56,278 nucleotides of DNA from an uncultured Clostridia bacterium. Its GTDB lineage: Bacteria; Bacillota; Clostridia; TANB77; CAG-508. Shown one piece after another: positions 9,832 through 19,160 of this stretch. The stretch covers positions 1 through 56,278 of the forward strand of contig CALXCG010000003.1 of NCBI GenBank assembly GCA_944386745.1, given 5' to 3'. The notes below the pieces were generated by a model. The model was given only the letters and a program-made list of their open reading frames with translations, did not search any database and had not been told where the DNA came from. A program made the translations under genes and the position numbers. The first letter of the stretch is position 1. Each line of letters opens with the position of its first letter.

Positions 9832-11400
9832 ATGAGAAAGAAAAATTCAATTAGAAATATTTTTGTAGCATTATTATTGAATACAATAAATATATTAATA
9901 GGTTTTGTATCACAAAAAATATTTATAAATTCATTGGGACAAGTATTTTTGGGTATTAATGGATTATTTACAAATATTATTTCTATGCTCTCAATTGCTG
10001 ACTTAGGAATTGGTTCAGCAATTATTTATAACTTATATAAACCAATAGCAGAAAATAATAAAGAAAGAATAATTACATTAATAAATTTTTATAGAAAAAG
10101 CTACAGAATTATTGCTTTAGTTATTTTAATATTGGGTCTTCTTATTATGCCATTTTTAACTATTATAATAGGTAATAATGACATTGAAAATATAGATATT
10201 AACATTTATTTAGTTTTCATACTATTTTTGACAGATACGGTTGCATCATACTTGTTAACATATAAAAGATCTATCCTAACTGCTAATCAAAAGAATTATA
10301 TTATAAATATAGTGCATATAGGATATGTAATTATTTTAAATATTTTACAGATTGTATTATTATTAACCACTCATAATTATTATCTATATTTAATTATAAA
10401 AATTATATGCAGAATAATAGAAAATATAGTTATAACTTGTATTGTAAATAAAATGTATCCATATTTAAGAAAGAAAGTTAAAACTAAAATAGATATAGAA
10501 ACAAAAACAGATATAAATCGAAGATTAAAAGCATCAATTTTTCATAATGTAGGTGGCTTTGTAGTTTTAGGAACTGATAATATAATTATTTCTAAATTTT
10601 TAGGAGTAGCAACAGTTGGACTGTATTCAAATTATTATTTAATTATTAATGCAGTAAATGTTTTCTTATCACAAATTTTTTCTGGAATTACAGCGAGTTT
10701 AGGAAATTTGATAGTAGAAGGAAATATAAATAAAACATATGACATCGCAAAAAAAATAATATTTGCAAACTTTTGGATTTATTCTTTTGCTACAATTGCT
10801 ATATATGAAATTATAAATCCATTTATTACAGTATGGTTAGGTGAAAGTTTTTTATTTACAAATTTTACAGTAATAATTTTGGCACTAAATTTTTATTTTC
10901 AAGGAATGAGAAGATCTATGCAAGTATTTGCTGATGCAGCGGGAATATGTTACGAAAATAGATATGTACCAATAGCGGAATCAATAACTAATATTATAGC
11001 TTCTATAATATTAGTAGAACTAATTGGACTACCAGGAGTATTTTTAGGTACAATAATAAGTTCATTAGTTTTACATTGCTATAGTTTTCCAAAATATATT
11101 TACAAAGGTTTATTCAAAGAAAAAATGAGTGAATACATTTTATTAAATTTAAAATATTTAATAGTAATGTTATTTGCTTGGATTGTAACTAACTGTTTTG
11201 TAAATATACTTCATACTAATAATACTCTTCTTCAAATACTTATTAATATTATATTATGTATAATTATACCTAACGTAATTTTCTATTTTAAATATAAAAA
11301 TACTAAACAATTTATCTATTATAAAGATTTGACAAAAAATTCGCTAAGAAATTTAATAAATAAGGAGAAAATAAATGGAAAAAAACAAAGAAAAAAGTAG
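9832..11400 (+). CDS. Wzx-type polysaccharide flippase
   Basis: The 522-residue protein has 12-14 hydrophobic spans and an N-terminal block typical of the polysaccharide-transport branch of the MOP superfamily (FINSLGQVFLGINGL, then ADLGIGSAI). It should flip undecaprenyl-linked repeat units to the outer face, where the EpsG-like protein would polymerise them. It overlaps the downstream acyltransferase by 26 bp. An ATG at 9821 is followed at once by a stop, so the ATG at 9832 is the start. Confidence 0.88.
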   Translation: MRKKNSIRNIFVALLLNTINILIGFVSQKIFINSLGQVFLGINGLFTNIISMLSIADLGIGSAIIYNLYKPIAENNKERIITLINFYRKSYRIIALVILILGLLIMPFLTIIIGNNDIENIDINIYLVFILFLTDTVASYLLTYKRSILTANQKNYIINIVHIGYVIILNILQIVLLLTTHNYYLYLIIKIICRIIENIVITCIVNKMYPYLRKKVKTKIDIETKTDINRRLKASIFHNVGGFVVLGTDNIIISKFLGVATVGLYSNYYLIINAVNVFLSQIFSGITASLGNLIVEGNINKTYDIAKKIIFANFWIYSFATIAIYEIINPFITVWLGESFLFTNFTVIILALNFYFQGMRRSMQVFADAAGICYENRYVPIAESITNIIASIILVELIGLPGVFLGTIISSLVLHCYSFPKYIYKGLFKEKMSEYILLNLKYLIVMLFAWIVTNCFVNILHTNNTLLQILINIILCIIIPNVIFYFKYKNTKQFIYYKDLTKNSLRNLINKEKINGKKQRKK

Positions 11401-12439
11401 GAATATTGGTTTAGATTCATTAAGAATAATATCAATGATAATGATATTAGTTTTACACTATATAGGAAAGGGTTCATTACTAGGAGAAACAAACAACAGC
11501 ACATTTTATTATATCTTATACTATTTTTTTGAAGCAATATCAATAATAGCTGTTAATTGTTATGTTTTGATAAGCGGATATTTTTTAATAAATTCTAAAT
11601 TCAAGTGGAAAAAAGTGTTACAACTATGGGGAGAAACTCTTTTCTATTCAATAACTATATATTTTTTAATCGTAGTAATAGGATTAAAAGAATTTGAAAT
11701 TAAAGATGCCATAAAAAGTGCATTACCAATAATGACCAAACAATATTGGTTTGTAAATGTATATTTAATGATGTATATATTAAGTCCGTTTTTAAATAAA
11801 TTAATTAATGCTTTAGAAAAGAAAGAGTATCAAAAGTTATTACTAATTTTAATAGTAGGGTTTAGTGTGGTTAGTATTTTACCTAGTGAATATACATTGG
11901 ATGCTTCAGGGGGATACGGTATTATTTGGTTTGTATGCTTATACTTAATAGCTGCGTATATTAGATTATATGGAAGTCCATTAAAAATATCTTCAAAAAA
12001 GTATTTTATTATTTTCATTTTATGTGCAGTATTTATAACATTAGAAATGTTAGCATCAGATATGTTGTGCAAATATATTGGAAGAACAAGTTTTGCAACT
12101 AAATTTTTACAATATAATAATATAATTGTTTTAATACAATCATTATCATTATTTTTATGTTTGAAAGATTTTAATTTAAGAAATATAGCATTAACAAAAA
12201 TAGTTACATTTGTAGCTCCACTTACTTTTGCCGTTTACCTTATTCATGAGCAATCACAGTTAAGAACAGTTTTATATGACAAAATATTGCATACACAAAA
12301 TTGCTTTCATAACCCATATAGCATTTTTATTGTAGTGTTTAGTGTGCTAGCTATGTTTATAGTATGCGTAGTAATCGAATGGATTAGAAAAAAAGTAGTG
12401 AAAATAATTAAAGGAGAAAATAAAATTTTAAATTCATAA
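11375..12439 (+). CDS. Acyltransferase family 3 membrane protein
   Basis: This 354-residue protein has about ten membrane spans and the acyltransferase-3 opening GLDSLRIISM with the conserved histidine in LVLHY. Such proteins put acetyl or similar groups on surface polysaccharides. The start lies 26 bp inside the flippase gene behind an AAGGAGA. It is the last gene of the first transcription unit; a new promoter follows at 12445. The acyl group and target sugar are unknown. Confidence 0.85.
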   Translation: MEKNKEKSRNIGLDSLRIISMIMILVLHYIGKGSLLGETNNSTFYYILYYFFEAISIIAVNCYVLISGYFLINSKFKWKKVLQLWGETLFYSITIYFLIVVIGLKEFEIKDAIKSALPIMTKQYWFVNVYLMMYILSPFLNKLINALEKKEYQKLLLILIVGFSVVSILPSEYTLDASGGYGIIWFVCLYLIAAYIRLYGSPLKISSKKYFIIFILCAVFITLEMLASDMLCKYIGRTSFATKFLQYNNIIVLIQSLSLFLCLKDFNLRNIALTKIVTFVAPLTFAVYLIHEQSQLRTVLYDKILHTQNCFHNPYSIFIVVFSVLAMFIVCVVIEWIRKKVVKIIKGENKILNS

Positions 12440-12444
12440 AATGC

Positions 12445-12473
12445 TTGCAAAATTGTTTATTAAAAGGTATACT
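12445..12473 (+). promoter_or_regulatory. SigA-type promoter of the chain-length/kinase/phosphatase module
   Basis: TTGCAA (12445-12450) and TATACT (12468-12473) have a 17 bp spacer, and the Wzz gene starts 40 bp downstream. This allows the control module to be expressed separately from the biosynthetic genes. Confidence 0.75.
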
Positions 12474-12512
12474 ATAAAAGTAAAAGCAAAAGAAAAGAAA
12501 TAAGGAGGAAAT

Positions 12513-13241
12513 ATGGAAGAATTAGGTTTAAAAGAATTAGTTGAAATATTTTGGAGTAAAAAAGTACAAATAATATTAATATTATTGATATTTGCAGTAA
12601 TAGGCGTAATATATACAATGGGGTTTGTAACACCAGTATATACATCATCAACGAGTTTAGTATTAGCAGGTGCGGAAAGTGAAGGACAAACAGCTAGCAC
12701 AGCAAATTCAATAACAACAACAGATATTACATTAAATTCAAAATTAGTATCTACATATAGTGTAATAGTTAGAAGTAAAGATGTTTTAGGACAAGTTATT
12801 TCTAATCTTGGTATGGATATTTCATGGGAAAGTTTAAGAAATAATGTAACTGTAAGTTCTGTTGAAGATACTGAAGTTATAGAAATATCTGTAACAAATG
12901 GAAGTCCACAATATGCAGCAGATATTGCAAATGAAATAGCTGAAGTTTTTATAGATAAAGTTTCTGGAATATATAATATTAACAATGTTTATGTACTAGA
13001 TAAAGCAGAAGTAGACAATGTACCATCTAATATTAATCATAGTAGAGATGTTATAATTTTTGCTTTTATAGGTGTAGTAGTAGCTGTAGTATATGTATTA
13101 ATAGCTAATATGCTTGATACAACAATAAAATCAGCAGATGATATAGAAAGACAATTTAAATTACCAGTATTAGCATCTATACCAATTTATGGTTCAGATC
13201 TGCAAAAGAAAAAGAAAAAAGGAAAAGGTGGTAGAAAATAA
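12513..13241 (+). CDS. Wzz/YveK-type chain-length determinant
   Basis: This 242-residue protein is the membrane activator and co-polymerase partner of the adjacent tyrosine kinase. Two membrane spans (about residues 19-40 and 172-196) bracket an extracytoplasmic domain. The proline-containing NVPSNINHSRD segment just before the second span and the PVYTSSTSLVL start of the loop are family hallmarks. The cytoplasmic tail ends in a run of lysines and glycines. The stop codon overlaps the kinase ATG by one base. An AAGGAGG ribosome-binding site precedes the start. Confidence 0.9.
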   Translation: MEELGLKELVEIFWSKKVQIILILLIFAVIGVIYTMGFVTPVYTSSTSLVLAGAESEGQTASTANSITTTDITLNSKLVSTYSVIVRSKDVLGQVISNLGMDISWESLRNNVTVSSVEDTEVIEISVTNGSPQYAADIANEIAEVFIDKVSGIYNINNVYVLDKAEVDNVPSNINHSRDVIIFAFIGVVVAVVYVLIANMLDTTIKSADDIERQFKLPVLASIPIYGSDLQKKKKKGKGGRK

Positions 13242-14206
13242 TGAAAAAAGAATTAATAGCTGAATTAGATCCAAAATCTCCTATTTCAGAAGTATTTAGA
13301 ACATTAAGAACTAATATACAATTTATGAATACAAAAGGAAAATTAAAGACAATTTTAGTAACATCAACATTCCCTGGTGAAGGTAAAAGCTGGGTTGCAT
13401 CAAATTTAGCAGTTACTTTTGCACAAGCTGGTAAAAAAGTTGTTTTAATTGATGCAGATATGAGAAAAGGTAGACAATATAATATTTTTGGTATTTCACC
13501 AATACCAGGTCTTTCAAATTACTTATCTGGAGTAGATATTGATGATGAAGAAAGAGATGTAACAGATATTGCAGATTATGTTCAAGATACAGAAGTTGAT
13601 AACCTTTTTGTTATGCCAGCAGGAAATATTCCGCCAAACCCTTCAGAATTACTAATTTCACCACAAATGGTAGATTTACTAGAACAACTAAAAGAACTAT
13701 GTGATATAGTAATAGTTGATGGAACACCAAACGAATTAGTAACTGACTCATTAATTATAACAAGACTAGTAGATTCAACAATTATTGTTACAGCATGCAA
13801 ACAGACAAAAAAAGATAATTTAAGAAGAGTTATTCAAAACATACAAAATGTAGGTGGGAAAATTGCAGGAGTCGTAGTTAATAAAGTACCAATAGCTGCT
13901 AAGAAATATAAACAATCATATTATTATGGTTCAACTGAAATGTCAAAAGCTCGAAGTGATATGAGAAAAGCTGTGAAACATAATTCAAGAACACAAAACT
14001 CAAATAATACACAAAAAAAATCTCAAAATGTAAAAACAAATAATAATTTACGAGAAACAGAAAAAAACAATTCAAATGAAAATAAAGATGATTTGCAGAG
14101 AAATATAAAAGTTAATACATCTAGTGAAATATCATTAGAAAAAACCAATGATATTTTAAAGCAAATAAATGAATATATAGACAATGAGAAAAAGAACTTG
14201 AAATAA
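13241..14206 (+). CDS. Bacterial tyrosine kinase (CpsD/YwqD type)
   Basis: The 321-residue kinase has Walker A (FPGEGKSW, near residue 47), Walker A' (VVLIDADMRKG) and a Walker B region reading VDGTPNELVTD, where most CpsD proteins have DTPP. A tyrosine cluster SYYYGS near residue 230 is the likely autophosphorylation site. A further tail of about 85 residues rich in Asn, Lys and Gln follows, which is longer than usual. It should work with the Wzz-like protein upstream and be dephosphorylated by the PHP phosphatase downstream, which together set polymer length and export. Confidence 0.9.
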   Translation: MKKELIAELDPKSPISEVFRTLRTNIQFMNTKGKLKTILVTSTFPGEGKSWVASNLAVTFAQAGKKVVLIDADMRKGRQYNIFGISPIPGLSNYLSGVDIDDEERDVTDIADYVQDTEVDNLFVMPAGNIPPNPSELLISPQMVDLLEQLKELCDIVIVDGTPNELVTDSLIITRLVDSTIIVTACKQTKKDNLRRVIQNIQNVGGKIAGVVVNKVPIAAKKYKQSYYYGSTEMSKARSDMRKAVKHNSRTQNSNNTQKKSQNVKTNNNLRETEKNNSNENKDDLQRNIKVNTSSEISLEKTNDILKQINEYIDNEKKNLK

Positions 14207-14226
14207 ACAAAAGGAGAAGAAACAAG

Positions 14227-15009
14227 ATGATAGACTTTCATTCACATATATTACCAAATATTGATGATGGATCAAGAAGTATTGAAGAAACATTTAACTT
14301 AATTAAAGAAGCAAAAAATGTAGGGTTTGATGCCATTATATCAACCTCACATTATATGGAAAACTATTATGAAACAGACACACCAGAAAGAGAAGTATGG
14401 GTTAATGCTATTTATGAAAATTTGCAAGCAAAAAATATAGATATAAAACTATATTTAGGAAATGAGATATATTTATCAGAAAATATCATAAAATTATTAG
14501 AAGAAGGCAAAGCATCAACAATTAATGATACAAGTTATGTATTATTTGAAATGCCATTAAATGCAGAGCCTTTGAATTTATATGATATAGTATATCAAAT
14601 GTTACAATGCAAATTAGTACCAATTTTAGCACATCCAGAAAGATATTCTTTTGTGCAAAAAGATCCAGAATTAATATATGACTTAATTCAAAAAGGTGTA
14701 TTAATGCAAGCAAATTATGGCAGTATCATGGGACAATATGGAGAAAAAGCTAAAATAATTGTGAAAAAGTTTTTTGAAAATAGAATGATACATTTTTTAG
14801 GCTCAGATGTTCATAGGCAAAATACAATTTATCCTAGAATACCAGAGATATTATCAATATTAAATGATTTAATAGGAGAAGAAAAATTAGAAGAGCTAAC
14901 AAATACAAATCCATCATTAGTTTTAAAAAACAAAAGAATAAATATAGATGAACCAATACCACTAGAACTAACTTTAAAAGAAAAAATTATTATGAATTTT
15001 AAAAAATAG
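14227..15009 (+). CDS. CpsB/YwqE-type PHP protein-tyrosine phosphatase
   Basis: This 260-residue manganese-dependent phosphatase of the PHP superfamily should remove phosphate from the tyrosine cluster of the neighbouring kinase. Metal-binding motifs are visible: DFHSHILPNIDDG at the N-terminus, AHPERY near residue 140 and GSDVHR near residue 196. It follows the kinase by 20 bp with an AAGGAG ribosome-binding site. The TAG stop codon is the first three bases of a GGGAC repeat element that runs to 15065. Confidence 0.92.
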   Translation: MIDFHSHILPNIDDGSRSIEETFNLIKEAKNVGFDAIISTSHYMENYYETDTPEREVWVNAIYENLQAKNIDIKLYLGNEIYLSENIIKLLEEGKASTINDTSYVLFEMPLNAEPLNLYDIVYQMLQCKLVPILAHPERYSFVQKDPELIYDLIQKGVLMQANYGSIMGQYGEKAKIIVKKFFENRMIHFLGSDVHRQNTIYPRIPEILSILNDLIGEEKLEELTNTNPSLVLKNKRINIDEPIPLELTLKEKIIMNFKK

Positions 15010-15065
15010 GGATTAGGGGACGGTCCTAAAAATCCCTAAAATTAGGGATTTAGGGACGGACTTTA
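15007..15065 (+). repeat. GGGAC repeat, long class (copy A1)
   Basis: An element of about 58 bp starts with GGGATTAGGGGACGGTCC, passes through a short AATCCC arm, and ends with a second AGGGATTTAGGGACGGAC half. It folds into a hairpin (GGGATT pairs with AATCCC) around the odd palindrome GGACGGTCC. Close copies occur at 28523, 40857, 51335 and 54567. It supplies the stop codon of the upstream phosphatase gene. Confidence 0.85.
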
Positions 15066-15097
15066 AATTTATAGTCTAGGAAAGGAAGTAAATAATT

Positions 15098-16462
15098 ATG
15101 AGAAAATATTTTGGAACCGATGGAATTAGAAGAATCGCAAATACAGAACTAACACCTGAGTTAGTGTATAAAGTTGCAAAGGCAGGAGCATATGTATTAT
15201 CAAAACATACAGACCATACACCAACAATTTTAATTGGTAGAGATACACGTATATCTGGAACACTAATTGAAAGTGCAATGGTAGCAGGATTTTTAAGTTA
15301 TGGAGCAAATGTTAAACTTTTAGGAGTTATACCAACACCAGCAGTTGCATATTTAACAAGAAAACTAAATGCAGATGCAAGTGTTGTTATTTCAGCATCA
15401 CATAATACATATGAATTCAATGGAATCAAATATTTTAGTAATAAAGGAATGAAAATACCTGATTCATTAGAAGAAGAAATAGAAGAAGTAATGGAATCAG
15501 GAAAATTAGATGAATTAAAAGCAGTTAATGATAAAATTGGAGTTTCAGAATATGCTCTTGAATTAATGGATGAATATGTATATTTCTTTAGAAAACATTT
15601 TGATGATGTAATTGAACAAAACATGAAGAAAGATTTCATTGTAGGTCTGGACACAGCAAATGGCGCAACATCTGTTGTGGCTGAGAAGGTGTTTAAAGTT
15701 TTAGGTATACCATATAAAATAATTAACAATCATCCAGATGGAATAAATATAAATGATAATTGTGGTTCTACTCATTTAGATGGATTAAAGAAATTTGTAG
15801 TAGATAATAAATTAAGTTTAGGTATTGCATATGATGGTGATGGAGATCGTTGTTTAGCTATTGATGAAAACGGAAATGAAATTGATGGAGATAAATTATT
15901 AGCTATTATTTCAAATAACTTAAGAAAAAAAGGAAAATTAAACAAAGATACTATAGTTGCAACTGTTATGAGTAATTTAGGACTAAATAAATATGCAAGA
16001 GACAATGGATTAGAACTATTACAAACTAAAGTTGGAGATAGATATGTTCTTGAAGAAATGCTTAAAGATGGATTTAACCTTGGTGGAGAACAATCTGGCC
16101 ATGTTATTTTATTAGATTATAACCCAACGGGTGATGGTATTTTAACTTCATTAATGTTAATACAAGCTATATTAGAAGAAAACAAAAAAGCATCAGAATT
16201 AGGAAGTATTGTTAAGCTATATCCTCAAGTATTAATAAATGCTAAAGTAAATGCTGATAAGAAATATGATTATGAAAAAGATGCAACTATAAAAGAAGCA
16301 ATTGATAAATTAGAAAAAGAGTTTGCTGGAAATGGAAGAGTACTAATTAGACCATCAGGTACAGAACCTTTAGTTAGAGTTATGATTGAAGGAGAGAATC
16401 AAGATTATATTACAAAAAAAGCTAGAGAAATCGCGGATTTGATTGAAAAAAACCTAAAATAG
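15098..16462 (+). CDS. glmM: Phosphoglucosamine mutase
   Basis: GlmM converts glucosamine-6-phosphate to glucosamine-1-phosphate, the precursor of UDP-GlcNAc for peptidoglycan and surface polymers. The 454-residue length is normal. Landmarks are MRKYFGTDGIRR, the catalytic-serine loop VVISASHN (near residue 100), the metal-binding DGDGDR (near residue 246), GGEQSGH, and the C-terminal phosphate-binding RPSGTEPLVRVM. It lies directly after the EPS locus, so it may feed sugar precursors to it. The ATG follows an AAAGGAAG. Confidence 0.97.
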   Translation: MRKYFGTDGIRRIANTELTPELVYKVAKAGAYVLSKHTDHTPTILIGRDTRISGTLIESAMVAGFLSYGANVKLLGVIPTPAVAYLTRKLNADASVVISASHNTYEFNGIKYFSNKGMKIPDSLEEEIEEVMESGKLDELKAVNDKIGVSEYALELMDEYVYFFRKHFDDVIEQNMKKDFIVGLDTANGATSVVAEKVFKVLGIPYKIINNHPDGININDNCGSTHLDGLKKFVVDNKLSLGIAYDGDGDRCLAIDENGNEIDGDKLLAIISNNLRKKGKLNKDTIVATVMSNLGLNKYARDNGLELLQTKVGDRYVLEEMLKDGFNLGGEQSGHVILLDYNPTGDGILTSLMLIQAILEENKKASELGSIVKLYPQVLINAKVNADKKYDYEKDATIKEAIDKLEKEFAGNGRVLIRPSGTEPLVRVMIEGENQDYITKKAREIADLIEKNLK

Positions 16463-16528
16463 AATTAGAAATTGATTTGGTACCACAAAACGTAATAATT
16501 TTGTAATAAAAACGTAATATAAAATTAA

Positions 16529-16557
16529 TTGAATAAATATTAGAAAAGTGATACTAT
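16529..16557 (+). promoter_or_regulatory. SigA-type promoter
   Basis: TTGAAT (16529-16534) and TACTAT (16552-16557) are spaced by 17 bp, and the small membrane-protein gene starts 37 bp downstream after a GGAGG ribosome-binding site. Confidence 0.65.
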
Positions 16558-16593
16558 AAATTCATAAAACAGAAGAAAAACGGAGGAATTAAT

Positions 16594-16932
16594 ATGTTTA
16601 TTTTTGATATTTCAAATCCATTAACATTAATATTAATGTTAGTAGCAACAGTCTTACTAATATTTCTATCTCAAGAAATTAAAAAGAGTTATATTACGGC
16701 AATAACACTATTCGTATACTTGGTAATATTAGTTGTACATGTAACACAAATAGCAACACTATCAGAAGAATTTAGATATATGATTACTACATTATCTAGA
16801 TGTATAGCAATCGATTTCGTATTCGTATTAATAACATTTTTCTCATATTTATGGGTTGACGATATTGAAGCGAAAGCGAGCGGTAAAAAGAGTATTGATA
16901 ATAGTTTAGATTGGTTCTGGAAAAAAGTATAA
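16594..16932 (+). CDS. Small membrane protein of unknown function
   Basis: The 112-residue protein has three predicted membrane spans (about residues 10-27, 33-55 and 66-92) and a charged C-terminal tail ending in SLDWFWKKV. I do not recognise the family. It has its own promoter and a clear terminator, so it is a single-gene unit between glmM and spoIIP. The ribosome-binding site is good and codon use matches its neighbours, so I consider it a real gene. Confidence 0.7.
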   Translation: MFIFDISNPLTLILMLVATVLLIFLSQEIKKSYITAITLFVYLVILVVHVTQIATLSEEFRYMITTLSRCIAIDFVFVLITFFSYLWVDDIEAKASGKKSIDNSLDWFWKKV

Positions 16933-16964
16933 ATGTTTAATAATCATAGATTAACAATGTTAAA

Positions 16965-16999
16965 GTTGAGGGATTTTATATTTTACCTCAGCTTTTTAT
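16965..16999 (+). terminator. Rho-independent terminator
   Basis: GTTGAGG (16965-16971) pairs with CCTCAGC (16986-16992) with one G-T wobble, followed by TTTTTATTT. It ends the single-gene unit at 16594-16932. Confidence 0.8.
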
Positions 17000-17066
17000 T
17001 TATACATATATTAGAAAAGTCAAGCATATATATAATATAGTAGATTTTAAAACTAAGGAGAAAAAT

Positions 17067-18278
17067 ATGTTTAATGTTACTATATTAAAGATGCGAGATA
17101 TAATAAAATATTTGATGGGAATAATTTTAACAATTTCAATTGTAGTCATCATTAGTAAACAACTTTCAAAAGACAATACAAATAATACAAATGAAGAAAA
17201 AATCGTAAATGAAGTAAAGAATGGAATAAGTATGCTATCAGAGCAAAGTTTTCTCGGATGCTTTGAACAAACAGTAGCAAGTATGGCAAATCTTAATGAA
17301 GAATATAGCAAGGTAGCTAAAGAAGATGATCATAGTAGAGAAGATATATTGCAAGGAGTACTAGAAACACAAATTAGTTCAATAAAAGGTATAGGAAATT
17401 TAGAAAATGAAACTAATAATCAAGATTCAAAAAATCTCCAAGATAATACATCAGAAAATGTGGAATCATCAAATGAGGCTCAGGAAGTGACAAATCAAAA
17501 TGCAGAAGTAGCAGAAGCTGGAGTAAAAACAGAAGTAATAACAAATAATCCAATAACAGAGTCATACAATGTAGAATATGGAAAAGTCAAAATAAAAAAC
17601 GAAACAGATTATGAATTGACTCAAGAAATGTTAACACCTGATATAACAATAGAAAACAAAAATATAATTTTATTTCATACACATAGTTGTGAAAGTTATA
17701 CATCAAGTGAAGCATATCCATATACACCAACAGGAAATTATAGAACAACAGATTTAAACTTCACAGTAACAAGAGTAGGAACAGAACTAGAAACTCAGTT
17801 AAAGCAATATAATTATAATGTAGTACATAATACAGATTATCATGATTATCCAGCATATAATGGGTCATATACACGTTCTTTAAAAACTGTAGAAAATATA
17901 TTGCAAACAACCCCATCAGATATTATAATAGATGTACATAGAGATGCGATTGGTTCTAGAAGTGATTATGCACCAACTGTAAAAATAGGAGATACAGATG
18001 AGGCTGCACAAATTATGTTTGTCATTGGAACAAATGCAGGAGGTCTATGGCATCCAAACTGGAATCAAAATTTGAAATTTGCAATAAAAATTCAAGAAAA
18101 AGCAGAAGAAATGTATCCGGGGTTATTTAAGCCAATTATGCTTACAAAATCAAGATACAATCAGCACACAGGAAAATTTGCAAGCATAATAGAGGTTGGT
18201 GCAACTGGAAATACATTAGAACAATGCTTGACAAGTATGAAATATTTAGCTAAAGTAATGAATGAGGTAATTAAATGA
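17067..18278 (+). CDS. spoIIP: Stage II sporulation protein P (engulfment amidase/endopeptidase)
   Basis: SpoIIP cleaves peptidoglycan stem peptides and, with SpoIID, drives migration of the mother-cell membrane around the forespore. The 403-residue protein has an N-terminal membrane anchor (about residues 12-30), a long Asn/Glu-rich linker, and the catalytic domain with FHTHSCESY (near residue 203) and DVHRDAIG (near residue 290), the zinc-ligand regions of this amidase family. Its partner spoIID is at 46979. The start is the ATG after AAGGAG; the gene overlaps the next one by 4 bp. A mother-cell sigma-E promoter is expected, but I could not assign one with confidence. Confidence 0.93.
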   Translation: MFNVTILKMRDIIKYLMGIILTISIVVIISKQLSKDNTNNTNEEKIVNEVKNGISMLSEQSFLGCFEQTVASMANLNEEYSKVAKEDDHSREDILQGVLETQISSIKGIGNLENETNNQDSKNLQDNTSENVESSNEAQEVTNQNAEVAEAGVKTEVITNNPITESYNVEYGKVKIKNETDYELTQEMLTPDITIENKNIILFHTHSCESYTSSEAYPYTPTGNYRTTDLNFTVTRVGTELETQLKQYNYNVVHNTDYHDYPAYNGSYTRSLKTVENILQTTPSDIIIDVHRDAIGSRSDYAPTVKIGDTDEAAQIMFVIGTNAGGLWHPNWNQNLKFAIKIQEKAEEMYPGLFKPIMLTKSRYNQHTGKFASIIEVGATGNTLEQCLTSMKYLAKVMNEVIK

Positions 18279-19105
18279 GATATGTTAATAATAATAAAAT
18301 AAATAAATTAAATTTAAATAAGGACAATACATATATAGTAATGGATTTTGATAAAACAATCACTTCTTATGACAGTTCAGATTCTTGGGATGCTGTTGCA
18401 AACCCAAAGTTTGTAGGACAAGGCATAAGAAATGATATGGATAAGTTATATAAGAAATATAGACCAATAGAAATTGATTATACTATCAGCAAGCAGGAAA
18501 AATTAAAACAGATGGAAATATGGTATTCTGAATGTATGGATTTATATTATAAATATAATCTAACAAAGGAGCAAATAAAGAATTCAATACAGGCAAGTGA
18601 TATTAAATTCAGAAAAGGTGCAAAGGAGTTATTAACTTTAGCACATGATAATAATATACCAGTAATAATTTTATCAGCAGGTATAGGAAATTCAATTGAA
18701 CAATTTTTAAAAGATAGTAATTGTTTATTTAATGATACAATGTATATAATAAGTAATTTTATAGAATTTGATGATAATGGCAAAGTTACAAAGTTTGATG
18801 ATTCTAAAATGATTCATACACTAAATAAAACTATGAATGGACATTTGCCGGAAGAGTTTATTGAAAAAGTAAAGGACAGGCAATATAAGATGCTTATTGG
18901 TGATTTAATTGAAGATATAAAAATGGTAGATGAAAAAGAGGAAAGTACAACTTTAAGGATAGGAATATTAACTAAAGAAATGGAAAATGAAGAAAATCTA
19001 AAGTTATATAATGAAAGATTTGATGTGGTCTTAACTGAAGAAGAAGATTTGTCCATTTGGGGACGTTTCATTTTGGACAAAAATGTTCATTTAGGGACAT
19101 ATTAG
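18275..19105 (+). CDS. HAD-superfamily 5'-nucleotidase, UMPH-1-like
   Basis: The 276-residue protein has HAD motif I (MDFDKTITSYD), motif II in the IILSAGIGNSIEQFL block and motif III/IV in MLIGDLIEDIKM. The SAGIG segment and the following IISNFIEFDDNGKV resemble eukaryote-type cytosolic pyrimidine 5'-nucleotidase (UMPH-1), so it probably dephosphorylates nucleoside monophosphates. The ATGA overlap with spoIIP implies co-translation. The last 20 or so residues, from EDLSIWGRF on, are encoded by a GGGGAC-core repeat, so the native C-terminus has been replaced or extended. Confidence 0.78.
   Translation: MRYVNNNKINKLNLNKDNTYIVMDFDKTITSYDSSDSWDAVANPKFVGQGIRNDMDKLYKKYRPIEIDYTISKQEKLKQMEIWYSECMDLYYKYNLTKEQIKNSIQASDIKFRKGAKELLTLAHDNNIPVIILSAGIGNSIEQFLKDSNCLFNDTMYIISNFIEFDDNGKVTKFDDSKMIHTLNKTMNGHLPEEFIEKVKDRQYKMLIGDLIEDIKMVDEKEESTTLRIGILTKEMENEENLKLYNERFDVVLTEEEDLSIWGRFILDKNVHLGTY
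19049..19080 (+). repeat. GGGAC repeat, short hairpin class (copy B1)
   Basis: TTGTCCA (19049-19055) and TGGACAA (19074-19080) pair around the core GGGGACGTTTC. It lies inside the 3' end of the nucleotidase reading frame and encodes part of its tail. The same architecture appears at 28608, 36115, 36149 and, as a half copy, 46936. Confidence 0.75.
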
Positions 19106-19135
19106 AAAGAGCAAAAAATGTTAAAAAAGGGACAC
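19088..19135 (+). repeat. GGGAC repeat, third class (copy C1)
   Basis: CATTTAGGGACAT (19088-19100) is followed after a short gap by a CAAAAAATGTTAAAA stretch and GGGACA. Nearly the same two blocks recur at 55132-55180 upstream of the transposase gene. It supplies the TAG stop of the nucleotidase gene. Confidence 0.7.
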
Positions 19136-19147
19136 ACATGTGTCCCT
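19128..19147. terminator. Bidirectional terminator between convergent genes
   Basis: AGGGACACA (19128-19136) and TGTGTCCCT (19139-19147) form a perfect 9 bp stem. On the minus strand it is followed by a run of six T, and on the plus strand by a weaker AGTTTT, so it best serves the minus-strand operon. The arms also carry the GGGAC core of the repeat family. Confidence 0.7.
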
Positions 19148-19160
19148 AGTTTTAAGTCTA

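Noticed and set aside
17001..17040. Sigma-E promoter of spoIIP
   Set aside because: CATATAT-like strings exist, but spacing and match to the -35/-10 consensus are too poor to assign in such AT-rich DNA.
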